Position numbers and translations under genes: made by a program. From Hahella sp. KA22 (lineage in GTDB: Bacteria; Pseudomonadota; Gammaproteobacteria; Pseudomonadales; Oleiphilaceae), in the NCBI RefSeq assembly GCF_004135205.1, contig NZ_CP035490.1, positions 1,364,001 through 1,428,000 on the forward strand: a DNA stretch of 64,000 bases, given 5' to 3'. Shown here in pieces: positions 1 through 8,589 of the stretch (position 1 is the stretch's first letter; each line of letters opens with the position of its first letter). The notes beneath the pieces were generated by a model, which saw only the letters and a list, made by a program, of their open reading frames with translations, ran no database searches and had not been told where the DNA came from.

Positions 1-1
1 A

Positions 2-1867
2 TCGGAGACGCCTTTCTTCCAGAGCGTGACGCTGGAACTGGACTACACCACATTGAATGCGCCATCAGGGATTCTCAATCGCACCTGGGGCGTGCGCAAA
101 TGCGCAGGTTGCTACGCAGCTCAAATTGAGCTGTACTCGAGGGTGACGGATGAGCTTCTGGGCGTTGCGCGCTTTGAAGTCAGCCATCTCTTCTTTAGCA
201 AACTCAAGCGCAACATGCAGCATGCGTTTTTGATGGATGCGTTACTGACCCTGTGTCTGTTGCTTATCGCCTGGGTGGCCATCAACATCCTGATACGGAA
301 ACTGCGTGGTGAGATCGATGCGCGCAAGCAGACGGAAAAAGAGCTGATCCTCGCCAAGGAACAGGCGGAAACCGCCAGTGAAGCCAAGAGTTTCTTCGTC
401 GCCAATGTCAGCCATGAGATTCGCACGCCCATGAATGCGATATTAGGGATGTGCTATCTGATGCAGCGTACGGACCTGGATGCCAGGCAGACAGATTTCC
501 TCACGCGTATCAACGTCGCCGCCAAGTCGCTGCTGGCGCTGATCAATGACATTCTCGACTTCTCCAAGATCGAAGCGGGCAAGCTTAAGATCGAAAACAG
601 GCCCTTTACGCTCGACGGCGTTCTACAGCAGCTGGCGCAAATGGAAGCGGCGAAGGCGGCGGAAAAGCAACTGGAGCTGATCTTTTCCGTCTCCCAGGAC
701 GTGCCGCAGCGTCTGAAAGGCGACCCGGATCGTCTGGGGCAGATCCTGCTCAATCTGGTGAACAACGCCATTAAGTTCACGGAGCGAGGCAAAATTGTGG
801 TGACGGTGCGCCTGTACAAGAAAGAAGCGGGCGACGAAGGGCCGGTGATGCTGCGCTTTTCCATCCGTGACACCGGCGTGGGCATTGCGCCGAAAAACCT
901 GTCGCGCCTGTTCGCTGCATTCAGTCAGGTGGATAGCCGTTTAAGCCGACGTTATGAAGGCACTGGGCTGGGGCTCGCCATCTGTAAGCAACTGGTGCAG
1001 TTGATGGGGGGCAAGATCTGGGCGAAGAGCACGCCAGGCAAAGGCAGCACATTTGTATTCACGGCCGGTTTTCAGGTGGATACGGATGAGGCTCCGCCGC
1101 CACAGGAAGTGAAAGAAGTTGGCCCGGTGGCCCGTCCGAGGGTATCTGGCAGAGTGCTGGTGGTGGAGGATAATCCGGGTAACCAGGAAGTGGCCCGTCA
1201 TCTGCTGGGTGATCTGGGGTTACATGTGGACATCTGCAACAACGGTTTGCAGGCCATTAACCGCATCAAAGACGCCTTGTATCGCAAAGAAGGACTCTGG
1301 GATCTGATATTCATGGATATTCAGATGCCGGAAATGGATGGCTTGCAGGCGACGCAATTGTTGCGCAAACTGCCGGGTCTGGATAAAACGCCGGTTGTCG
1401 CCATGACGGCGATGGCGATCGCCGGTGATAAAGAACGTTGCCTTAAGGCGGGTATGAATGATTATATTACCAAGCCTATTGACGTTAACCAGTTGTACAG
1501 GACGTTAAAAGCCTGGATGCGGGAAGCGCCTCCGAGCAAGCGGACGGAGGCTGCCGAGCCCACTGTGGACAAGCCCGCCCGTAAGATCACGGAGAACTCC
1601 ATTGAACTGGATTTGCCGGGGATCGACTGGCAGCAAGCGCAAGCGCGCTTCCTGGGCAATATATCGCTGCTGCTGCATCTGGTCGTGGATTTTATTGAAA
1701 ATAACTCTCACGCCTGCGCCCGTTTGCAGGACATGCTGGACCAGGGCGATGAGCAGGGGGCTGAACATTTGGCCCATAGCCTGAAAGGCGAAGCCGGTAA
1801 TCTCGGCGCCGAGGGTGTGTATCAAGCAGCCATGATTCTGGAAAAGGAGATACGCCTGGGCAGGTGA
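2..1867 (+). CDS. Hybrid sensor histidine kinase, 5' end outside window
   Basis: The reading frame is open to the left edge, so the N-terminal sensor part is missing; the first in-window GTG (26) is not a credible start. The visible protein has the end of a periplasmic region, one membrane helix (about residues 68-90 counted from 26), a HisKA H-box ([13 protein letters not shown]), an HATPase_c domain with N, G1 and G2 boxes (NNAIKFT, DTGVGIA, GTGLGLA), a receiver domain (acceptor Asp in [11 protein letters not shown], Lys in ITKPI) and the first half of an HPt domain ([12 protein letters not shown]). It should autophosphorylate at the membrane and relay phosphate through receiver to HPt. The frame stops in the middle of the HPt bundle and the remainder is found in another frame at 1864. 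A diguanylate cyclase follows and may share the pathway. Confidence 0.9.
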   Translation, partial: SETPFFQSVTLELDYTTLNAPSGILNRTWGVRKCAGCYAAQIELYSRVTDELLGVARFEVSHLFFSKLKRNMQHAFLMDALLTLCLLLIAWVAINILIRKLRGEIDARKQTEKELILAKEQAETASEAKSFFVANVSHEIRTPMNAILGMCYLMQRTDLDARQTDFLTRINVAAKSLLALINDILDFSKIEAGKLKIENRPFTLDGVLQQLAQMEAAKAAEKQLELIFSVSQDVPQRLKGDPDRLGQILLNLVNNAIKFTERGKIVVTVRLYKKEAGDEGPVMLRFSIRDTGVGIAPKNLSRLFAAFSQVDSRLSRRYEGTGLGLAICKQLVQLMGGKIWAKSTPGKGSTFVFTAGFQVDTDEAPPPQEVKEVGPVARPRVSGRVLVVEDNPGNQEVARHLLGDLGLHVDICNNGLQAINRIKDALYRKEGLWDLIFMDIQMPEMDGLQATQLLRKLPGLDKTPVVAMTAMAIAGDKERCLKAGMNDYITKPIDVNQLYRTLKAWMREAPPSKRTEAAEPTVDKPARKITENSIELDLPGIDWQQAQARFLGNISLLLHLVVDFIENNSHACARLQDMLDQGDEQGAEHLAHSLKGEAGNLGAEGVYQAAMILEKEIRLGR

Positions 1868-2226
1868 GAAACGAGTCCCTGGTGGTGCTGGCGGACGCAC
1901 TGGACGAAATGTCTGGCTCTGCGCGTCAGGCGGAGCTGCTGTTGCTGGAACTGGAAAGCAACGGCGAACCCGAGCCGCAGCCTCAGAACGAGGATGGGCC
2001 GTTAGCTCGGGGTGCATTGCTTGAAATACTGGATGAGCTGGAAAAACTTATTTCCAGCAATAACTTACGCGCCAGGGACGTCGCTAAAGAAGTCAACGCG
2101 TACGTATTAAGTGACACCGCAAAGAGAGAAAATCAGGATTTGCTATTAAACTTACAGAAGTTGAACTTTAAAGAGGCGCTGGAAGCGTTGAGACGTTTGC
2201 GAAACCTGATACGAACAGACGATTAG
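1864..2226 (+). CDS. Remainder of HPt domain and C-terminal tail of the hybrid kinase, separate frame
   Basis: This 120-residue frame begins with GTG overlapping the upstream TGA. Its first helix (about residues 5-35) is what is expected as the last HPt helices missing from the upstream protein. Its second half (about 45-118) resembles the helical tail often seen after HPt in hybrid kinases (a [12 protein letters not shown] start and a [11 protein letters not shown] end). I infer it is one gene broken by a single-base frameshift near 1855-1866. Translational coupling through the GTGA overlap is the alternative, but an HPt fold split between two chains would be odd. Spacing to the downstream diguanylate cyclase is 11 bp. 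Confidence 0.6.
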   Translation: MRNESLVVLADALDEMSGSARQAELLLLELESNGEPEPQPQNEDGPLARGALLEILDELEKLISSNNLRARDVAKEVNAYVLSDTAKRENQDLLLNLQKLNFKEALEALRRLRNLIRTDD

Positions 2227-2237
2227 AGCGACGACCT

Positions 2238-3647
2238 ATGGCTAAGCAACAACCGGCCGGGCGTATTTTGGTGGTGGATGATCAGGCCACCAATATTGAG
2301 CTTCTGCATAACATCTTCAAAGAAGTGCACGAAGTGGAGTTCGCCATGACTGGCGAAGAGGCGCTGGAAATGGCGATCCGGGACTTACCGGATATTATCT
2401 TGCTAGATATCCAGTTGCCCGGCATGGATGGCTTTGAAGTATGCCGCAGGCTTAAAAGCAACGCGAATACCCGGCATATTCCCGTCATTTTTCTGACTGC
2501 GAAAAATGATGTGGACGACATGGTCAACGGCTACAAACAAGGCGCCGTGGACTATGTCATTAAACCGTTTAATTGGTTCGAACTCATCGCCAAGGTCAAC
2601 ACGCAGTTGGTGTTGCGGGAAATGAAGTCGGAACTGCGCAACGCCCAGGAGCGGGAAGAGTTATTCCTGCGCCAGATTCAGTTGTCGCTGGAAGAAACCG
2701 AGCTGACTCTGGGAGGCGGCAGACCGCAAACCAAACAGCGTGTTCTTATCGTGGACGACTCTGTCAGCAATATTGAGACTCTGGCGAGCATGCTGGGGGA
2801 TGAGTATGAGCTGTTCTTTGCGGTCAATGGCGAACAGGCCAAGCAGATCGCCCGTGAGGCGCATCCGCATCTGATCATGCTGGATGTGGTGCTGCCGGAC
2901 ACGGACGGCTATCAGGTCTGCAAACAGCTAAAGCGTGAACCGGAAACCCGTGATATTCCCATTGTGTTCGTCACCTCGCGGGACTCTGCGGAAGATGAGA
3001 CGCGCGGCTTGGAAGCGGGCGCTATTGATTACATTATCAAACCTTACAGCCACTCTATCGTCAAAGCGCGAACGCGTAACTTGCTGGAGCTGGTGCGCAA
3101 TCGGGATTTGCTGAAGAAACTGACCTTGACCGACGCGCTCACCGGCGTGCCAAACCGGCGCAATTTCCAGGAAGTCTACCGCCGCGAATGGTTCCGCGCT
3201 TGCCGGGCGCGAGAGCCGTTATCGTTGATCATGATCGATATTGATAACTTCAAGCGGTTCAATGACTTCTATGGTCACCCCGCTGGCGACGCCTGCCTGC
3301 AGAAAGTGGCGAAGATGATTTATCAGGTGCGCAAGCGCAACACGGACTTTGTCGCCCGCCTGGGTGGGGAAGAATTCGTAGTCATTCTGCCAGACACGGA
3401 TGCGGAAGGCGGGCAGCGTTTTGCTGACGCCATGTTGAATGCGGTACACAAACTGGCGATCGCCCATGAACATAACGACGGCAAGAAGATCGTCACCATC
3501 AGCGCCGGGCTGGTGACATGCTATCCTGGCCCACACATCAGTCGCGAAAACCTGCTGTCCACCGCCGACGAATGCCTCTATCAGGCCAAGAAGGAAGGGC
3601 GTAACCGGGTATGCAGTCGCATGGAGCCGCCGGACGACCCGGCGTAA
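2238..3647 (+). CDS. Dual-receiver diguanylate cyclase (PleD-like architecture)
   Basis: Cytoplasmic response regulator predicted to make cyclic di-GMP from two GTP. Domains in order: receiver 1 (about 8-125, DD at 14-15, acceptor D57 in LLDIQLPGMDG), receiver 2 (about 165-285, acceptor Asp in MLDVVLPDTDG), then a GGDEF domain (about 300-460). The catalytic motif reads GGEEF, an active variant in this family. An RxxD inhibitory site (RNTD) sits exactly five residues before it, so product inhibition is expected. The start ATG follows the hybrid-kinase remnant by 11 bp, so that kinase/HPt is the likely phosphodonor. This is inferred from gene order. Confidence 0.9.
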   Translation: MAKQQPAGRILVVDDQATNIELLHNIFKEVHEVEFAMTGEEALEMAIRDLPDIILLDIQLPGMDGFEVCRRLKSNANTRHIPVIFLTAKNDVDDMVNGYKQGAVDYVIKPFNWFELIAKVNTQLVLREMKSELRNAQEREELFLRQIQLSLEETELTLGGGRPQTKQRVLIVDDSVSNIETLASMLGDEYELFFAVNGEQAKQIAREAHPHLIMLDVVLPDTDGYQVCKQLKREPETRDIPIVFVTSRDSAEDETRGLEAGAIDYIIKPYSHSIVKARTRNLLELVRNRDLLKKLTLTDALTGVPNRRNFQEVYRREWFRACRAREPLSLIMIDIDNFKRFNDFYGHPAGDACLQKVAKMIYQVRKRNTDFVARLGGEEFVVILPDTDAEGGQRFADAMLNAVHKLAIAHEHNDGKKIVTISAGLVTCYPGPHISRENLLSTADECLYQAKKEGRNRVCSRMEPPDDPA

Positions 3648-3700
3648 GCTCCACGTCTCAGACTAGCGCTAAGCACATTTTCTATCGATACACTCCGTAG

Positions 3701-4048
3701 TCATTTGATGCGGATATTGCCTTGCTCTGACTGCTTGAAAATGGTGTAGGGCAGGGACAACGTATCGAGTACGCCTGATACGACCAAATCCACCACTAAC
3801 ATGTGCGCTTCTCCATCCGTCGCCTGCCAGGTGTGAATGGGGGCGGGCGCGCCATGCAGGCGGCAGAGGTCATAGGCGACGCCGCTGTAGACCCGGGGAA
3901 TGGACTCACAATGAGTGCCGATTTCGTTGAGGTTGCGCGCGGCGACATCATCGCCGCGCATGACGGTGTTCACGGTGCCACAGCCGGTAAAGGCCGTGAC
4001 GGAGACAGCCGCAAGGCTGCCCAGAATGGCGGTTTTTAATATATTCAT
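3701..4048 (-). CDS. YceK/YidQ-like small lipoprotein
   Basis: A 115-residue protein with a lipoprotein signal: charged start, hydrophobic stretch, lipobox FTGC with Cys near 23, followed by GTVNTVMRGD, a hallmark of the YceK/YidQ (DUF1375) family. Known members are small outer-membrane-linked lipoproteins of unclear function. It points away from the DUF2157 operon and shares with it an intergenic region holding two stem-loops. The convergent diguanylate cyclase ends 53 bp away with no obvious terminator between. Confidence 0.8.
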   Translation of the reverse strand: MNILKTAILGSLAAVSVTAFTGCGTVNTVMRGDDVAARNLNEIGTHCESIPRVYSGVAYDLCRLHGAPAPIHTWQATDGEAHMLVVDLVVSGVLDTLSLPYTIFKQSEQGNIRIK

Positions 4049-4111
4049 TGTTGGCGGATTAACTGCTGTATTTGTTGTTTAGTTATTGTTTTTCTTTATC
4101 TATTTTTATGA

Positions 4112-4174
4112 GTCGGCGCGATGCCGACCAGGGTGAAGTCTAGCCAAAAGATCAGCCTTTTGGCGTGAACTTCA
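4112..4174. repeat. Two adjacent stem-loops in the divergent intergenic region
   Basis: The first is GTCGGC-GCGAT-GCCGAC (4112-4128). The second is compound: an inner stem GCCAAAAG-ATCAGC-CTTTTGGC (4143-4164) flanked by an outer stem TGAAGT/ACTTCA (4134-4139 with 4169-4174). They lie between the divergent starts of the YceK-like gene (4048) and the DUF2157 gene (4268). No T-tract follows either one, so they are not standard terminators. They could be operators or 5'-leader structures. Confidence 0.6.
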
Positions 4175-4267
4175 TCAACATTGTCAACCGGACTTGATTA
4201 TAGAAAAGTATTCTAATAAGCGAGTCTGGGATAGACTACCGGCTAATGACCCTATGAAAATCCGCCT

Positions 4268-5353
4268 ATGCAGACGAATCAGAATTTACCTCCTTCCACC
4301 GCAAAAGAAGCCGCCGAGCTGCCACTTTCCCGCACCTTGATCTTTTGTCTCGCCAATGAGTTGCAATGGGACCAGGCGACGCTGGAGCGGGCGCTCAGTC
4401 ACGCCGGTTATCAGACTTCTCGTTCCGACTGGCTGGCCAGATGCCGCCTGTTTTTTATGTTGTGCGGCGCAGCGTTGATATTGGCCGGCGTCGCCGCTTT
4501 TTTCGCCTTCAACTGGCAGGACCTGCACAAGTTCGCCAAATTCGCTTTGATCCAGGCAGGTGTCGTAGCAGGAGCCTGGGGCGCCTGGCGTAAAGGGCTG
4601 GACAGCATCGTCGGGCGTTGCTGCCTGTTCGCGGCCGCGTTTTTGACGGGCGTTCATTTAGCTGTGTATGGACAGATATATCAGACCGGCGCAGATCCAT
4701 ACGGACTCTTTGTCGCCTGGGGCGTTCTCGTGGCGGCCTGGGTGGCGATTGGACGACAGCCCGGTTTATGGATGCTGGCGGAGGTGCTGGCCAATCTGTC
4801 CCTGATTCTATATTGGACGCAGATGCTTTACCCCCACTCAAGTTGGAGCGAAGACTTTGGCGGTCCATTACTGATGCTTGGGCAAATGGTGTGGGACCAG
4901 GGTCTGGCGCTGTCGCTGTTGTTGTTGAATGGTCTGGTGTTGGTCGCATGGGAGTGCGGCTCCGAGCGCGGCGTATCCTGGATGCAGGGGCGCTGGTTTC
5001 CCCGAGTTATTGCTACCGGCGTACTGGCGTTAATGGCTTGCGCCAGTTTGTCTGTCATTTTTGATGGGTGGGAGCATGGAAGACGACTCGCTCCATTAAC
5101 GCCTGTGGGGTTTGTCGTGGTGGTGGGCGCCTGTCTCTGGTTTTATCAGCGTCGCAAGCCTGATCTGCTGATTCTGGCGGAATGCGCCCTCGCCATCATT
5201 TTGGTGTTGAACTCCCTGATAGCAAGACTTTGGGCGGACTCATTCGAGTTCGCGTTGTTCATGGCGCTGCTGGTGATCGGACAAACCGCCTTCGCCGCAC
5301 TCTGGTTGCGTGAGCTGGCGCGCAAGATTCGCAAAGGGGTGTCGCATGCATAA
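4268..5353 (+). CDS. DUF2157 integral membrane protein
   Basis: A 361-residue protein with an N-terminal cytosolic segment of about 60 residues and then about ten hydrophobic helices, matching the DUF2157 family. It is the first gene of a three-gene set with a DUF4401 protein and a GDYXXLXY protein, a combination commonly found together. The next start overlaps its end by 8 bp, so the set is probably co-translated. The biochemical function of the family is unknown; a membrane complex with its neighbours is an inference from the conserved grouping. Confidence 0.85.
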   Translation: MQTNQNLPPSTAKEAAELPLSRTLIFCLANELQWDQATLERALSHAGYQTSRSDWLARCRLFFMLCGAALILAGVAAFFAFNWQDLHKFAKFALIQAGVVAGAWGAWRKGLDSIVGRCCLFAAAFLTGVHLAVYGQIYQTGADPYGLFVAWGVLVAAWVAIGRQPGLWMLAEVLANLSLILYWTQMLYPHSSWSEDFGGPLLMLGQMVWDQGLALSLLLLNGLVLVAWECGSERGVSWMQGRWFPRVIATGVLALMACASLSVIFDGWEHGRRLAPLTPVGFVVVVGACLWFYQRRKPDLLILAECALAIILVLNSLIARLWADSFEFALFMALLVIGQTAFAALWLRELARKIRKGVSHA

Positions 5354-6443
5354 GGATAAATTAACGCTGGCGCAGCTTCTGGAACGCATGCGGACGGAGA
5401 ACCCCGCGATTACCGCTGCATCGGAATTACCGGCGCCGTTACAACAACGACTGTTACAGTTTGAGGAACAGCCCTGGTTTATCAAGGCGCTGGTGGGATT
5501 CGGAGCCTGGTTGGGCAGTTGGCTGTTTATCGCCTTTGCATTAGGCGTTAGCTTGATGGCTTCTGACGGGGGATATGTCGTCCTGGGGTTAATGTTCATC
5601 GTCGGCGCTACTGTTCTGAGTCGTTTGGTGGATCATTTGTTCATCAACCAAGTGGCGTTGGCGACCAGCATGGCTGGCCAGTTGATGCTGGGCTTTGGTC
5701 TGGAAGAAATGGATCTGGTTGACGATGTGGAAGGCATACTGGCCACGCTGATCATGCTCAATCTGGCGTTGATTCCGCTGTTCAGAGACCGCGCGCATCG
5801 CTTTTTGTCCGTTCTCTTTATCTGCAGCGCGACAGCCATATTGCTGTATATCCACAAACAACAAGCGCTGATACCTTTTATTCCGCCCCTGTTGGCGGCG
5901 GGATTCGTCTGGTTGACGCTGAATGACTCTCAAAGCGGGTTACGCCGGTTTGAAGCTCTGACATCGCCTCTCGCGGCGGGGATGATCGTCGCTGCGTTAG
6001 GATGGTCTTTATTATCGGCGGTTTATGTGCTGCCGGATCTGCTGGATGATTTTGTGTTTTATCCCAACCCCTGGATTTCCACCTTGGGAATAGCGGCGGT
6101 TTTAATCTGGTCGATTTGGCGGACGTTGTTTCCTGTCTTTGGCGAAGACAGGCGCGCGCCGGCAATCCTTATCGCAACGGTGCTGCTTACTGCGGTAACC
6201 GCATATAACGCACCGGGGTTGATGGTTGCGTCTCTGGCTCTGGTGGTGGGCGTCGCGCAACGTCGCACGTTTTATATCGGGTTGGGCGTCGTGTTTCTGT
6301 CCGTGTTTCTGACCGCTTACTTCTATGGAATCGAAATCAGCCTGTTGGCGAAGTCAATCAGTCTGGTTGCGACAGGGGCGGTCCTGATTGGCGTGCGCAA
6401 ATTGCTTGATCGCATTGGCGTTGAAGAGGAGGCCAAATCATGA
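5346..6443 (+). CDS. DUF4401 integral membrane protein
   Basis: A 365-residue protein starting at ATG 5346 (MHKDKLTLAQLL). An in-frame GTG at 5310 is available but would extend deep into the upstream gene. After a cytosolic N-terminus (about 1-55) it has about ten hydrophobic segments, as in DUF4401 proteins. It overlaps the DUF2157 gene by 8 bp and the next gene by 4 bp (ATGA). No catalytic motif is visible, and the role is unknown beyond membership in the three-gene set. Confidence 0.82.
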   Translation: MHKDKLTLAQLLERMRTENPAITAASELPAPLQQRLLQFEEQPWFIKALVGFGAWLGSWLFIAFALGVSLMASDGGYVVLGLMFIVGATVLSRLVDHLFINQVALATSMAGQLMLGFGLEEMDLVDDVEGILATLIMLNLALIPLFRDRAHRFLSVLFICSATAILLYIHKQQALIPFIPPLLAAGFVWLTLNDSQSGLRRFEALTSPLAAGMIVAALGWSLLSAVYVLPDLLDDFVFYPNPWISTLGIAAVLIWSIWRTLFPVFGEDRRAPAILIATVLLTAVTAYNAPGLMVASLALVVGVAQRRTFYIGLGVVFLSVFLTAYFYGIEISLLAKSISLVATGAVLIGVRKLLDRIGVEEEAKS

Positions 6444-6967
6444 CGGAGGTTGTGCGCAGACGCATTCTCTGGGGCGGCCTGGCGCTGGTTTTACTGGTAT
6501 GCAACGGGCTTATCATCGCTAAAGAAAGACTGCTCGCAAGCGGTGAAACCGTGCTGTTGGAACTTGCTCCTCGCGATCCCCGCTCGATTATGCAGGGAGA
6601 CTATATGCGCCTGCGTTATTCGCTGGTCCGGCAAATCGACAATGCGCTGGGCGATCAGGAAGACATGGCGACGGCGGACGGCTATGTGATTGCGACGCTG
6701 GATGAGAATAACGTCGCCGTCTTTCAACGGCTGGCGCAATCGGCGGATGAGGCGGGCTCATCCGAGGTGGCGCTGCTTTATCGGATCAGAGGCGGGCGGA
6801 TCAAAATTGCTTCGGACGCGTTTTTCTTTCAGGAAGGGTTTGGCGAGTTTTATGAAACCGCCCGCTATGGAGAAGTGAAAGTGAGCGCAGGCGGCGACGT
6901 ATTGCTGGTTGGACTGCGGGACCGCGACAAACGCCCCCTGCAGCCGGCTTTGCTGAAAGCGGAGTAA
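6440..6967 (+). CDS. GDYXXLXY domain protein
   Basis: A 175-residue protein with one N-terminal membrane helix (about 10-28) and a soluble domain containing GDYMRLRYSL, the motif that names the GDYXXLXY family. It starts with ATGA overlapping the DUF4401 gene and is the last gene of that operon. The domain probably faces the periplasm, given a single signal-anchor. The gene ends one base from the convergent MFS gene, so the two transcripts must run into each other or terminate inside coding sequence. Confidence 0.85.
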   Translation: MTEVVRRRILWGGLALVLLVCNGLIIAKERLLASGETVLLELAPRDPRSIMQGDYMRLRYSLVRQIDNALGDQEDMATADGYVIATLDENNVAVFQRLAQSADEAGSSEVALLYRIRGGRIKIASDAFFFQEGFGEFYETARYGEVKVSAGGDVLLVGLRDRDKRPLQPALLKAE

Positions 6968-6968
6968 G

Positions 6969-8270
6969 TTACGCCGCTTGTTCTTCTTCGCTGGTTTCCT
7001 CGTCCGTGATCTCTTCATGATCCGAACGCGGGTCGAATTCCGCCATTACCGGCGTATTCGGCGTGGTCAGCGTGTAAGCCTGATGTTCTTCCAGCGGCAC
7101 AGGCGTTCTGACTCTCCGACGCCACAACAGGAATCCAACCAGCGCCAGCGACACCACCGCGAAGTAAGTGAAAATACCCTTGGGTCCCATGATGGAGACG
7201 AAAGCCGGCTCCACCAGCGGGCCGGTCATGGCGCCGATGCTGTAAGCGATCAGCAGCCCCTGATTTGCGCTGATCACCTGTTCAGGTTTCAGCTCGTCAC
7301 AGGCGTGGCTGAGACTGATGGGATAAATCGAGAAGGCGACGCCCCCCAACAGAAAGATCATCAGCGCCATCATGGCGTTGCTGCCGCCGGCGCCATAGCT
7401 CATCAGGCTCATGATGCTGCTGAGAATGGCCAAGGCCGCCGCCAGCGCCGTCAGCGTCAGACGCCGGTCATAGCGGTCCGAAGCGCGACCGACCGGATAT
7501 TGCAGCGCCATACCGCCTATAATCACCACCGCCATCAGGTTGGCGACCCAATCCAAATCGTAGCCGGACTGAGTGAAGAACAGCGGCAATAGGCCGTACA
7601 CCACGCCCAGCACCATCCCCGACATGAAGCTGCTTAACACCCCCGCCGGAGTGAGTCGAATCAGCTCCGCCATGCTTAGTGGGTGGGGCTCGCCCATTTC
7701 CGGCATGGATACACGGGTGAGGGAGAGCGGCACCACGGACAAAGAAGCGGCGATCGCGGCCAGCGCGAAGGGAATCAGCGTCAGTGGATCGATGTATTTC
7801 AGCAGCAACTGTCCAGACGCCAGCGAGGCGTAAAAAAGAATCATGTAAATCGCCATCACCTTGCCGCGGGTTTCCGAAGAGCTGGACACCAGCATCCAGG
7901 ACTCAATCACCACTAGCAGGCCGCCAGTAGCGAAACCGCCCAGCAGGCGCAGAAAGGCCCAAGTGTAAGGCTCCACTACCAGTCCATACATGATGGCGAC
8001 GCTGGCCAACATGGAGGCGTATGCAGCGTAAGCGCGAATATGGCCGACCCGTATTATTAGCTTGGCGTTGACGAATGAGCCGATCACCAGACCGGCGAAA
8101 TACGCGGTGGAAATCATACCGATGGCGAAGGTGGAGGCGTTCTCCGCAGACATACGAATAGTCAGCAGTGTGGTTAACAAACCATGGCCGATAACGAAGA
8201 TCAACATGCTGATGAGGGGGGGCATGACGCCAAGGGCGCCTGAACGGGGGGCTGACGTGGTCAGACTCAT
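6969..8270 (-). CDS. MFS transporter, YcaD-like
   Basis: Twelve predicted membrane helices in about 433 residues, with an acidic C-terminal tail (about the last 40 residues, rich in Asp/Glu). The arrangement, including GGFATGGLLVVIESW after helix 4 and a DRYDRR loop, resembles the YcaD-type branch of the major facilitator superfamily. The substrate cannot be read from sequence. I chose ATG 8270 (MSLTTSAPRSG) because the longer frame to 8300 starts with TTG and adds a non-hydrophobic extension; no strong ribosome site is visible for either. The gene is convergent with the GDYXXLXY gene. Confidence 0.8.
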   Translation of the reverse strand: MSLTTSAPRSGALGVMPPLISMLIFVIGHGLLTTLLTIRMSAENASTFAIGMISTAYFAGLVIGSFVNAKLIIRVGHIRAYAAYASMLASVAIMYGLVVEPYTWAFLRLLGGFATGGLLVVIESWMLVSSSSETRGKVMAIYMILFYASLASGQLLLKYIDPLTLIPFALAAIAASLSVVPLSLTRVSMPEMGEPHPLSMAELIRLTPAGVLSSFMSGMVLGVVYGLLPLFFTQSGYDLDWVANLMAVVIIGGMALQYPVGRASDRYDRRLTLTALAAALAILSSIMSLMSYGAGGSNAMMALMIFLLGGVAFSIYPISLSHACDELKPEQVISANQGLLIAYSIGAMTGPLVEPAFVSIMGPKGIFTYFAVVSLALVGFLLWRRRVRTPVPLEEHQAYTLTTPNTPVMAEFDPRSDHEEITDEETSEEEQAA

Positions 8271-8555
8271 AGTGGAAACGAACTCACTTTGGTAAAACAA
8301 GAGACATGCGCATTTTTCTGGGGACTATAGTGTATGCAGTTATTTATTCAAGTGAGCGAGGGTACGTGAAGATACCTGTAACGGCGGTCTTATTCGGCGA
8401 GGAGTGGTGGTGTAACTAGTGTATCTATCTGTTTTATATGAAAATATCTGTTTGATGACTTTTGTGTAGAAATTGTAATTGGCGAATTCTTGGCCGATTA
8501 GGTTAATCGATATATGCCGCGGCGCGAGGAATTGGCGGAGGGACAACAGCGGTGG
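8271..8555. other. Intergenic stretch upstream of the MFS gene
   Basis: This AT-richer stretch lies between the MFS start and the chitinase terminator. It must hold the MFS promoter, but I see no convincing box pair. A 68-codon minus-strand frame inside it has no coding character, and I do not call it. Confidence 0.4.
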
Positions 8556-8579
8556 AAAAAAGGGCGCCGAAAGGCGCCC
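8556..8579 (-). terminator. Intrinsic terminator of the chitinase gene
   Basis: On the minus strand, a 7-bp perfect stem GGGCGCC with a TTTC loop (GAAA on the plus strand) is followed by six T. It starts 10 bp after the chitinase stop codon. Confidence 0.9.
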
Positions 8580-8589
8580 AAGGCAGGGA

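Noticed and set aside
4861-5064. Alternative frames inside the DUF2157 gene (several above 70 codons)
   Set aside because: They are shadows of a clear multi-helix membrane protein frame.
8340-8546. 68-codon minus-strand frame upstream of the MFS gene
   Set aside because: No ribosome site, no homology pattern, and AT-rich intergenic composition.
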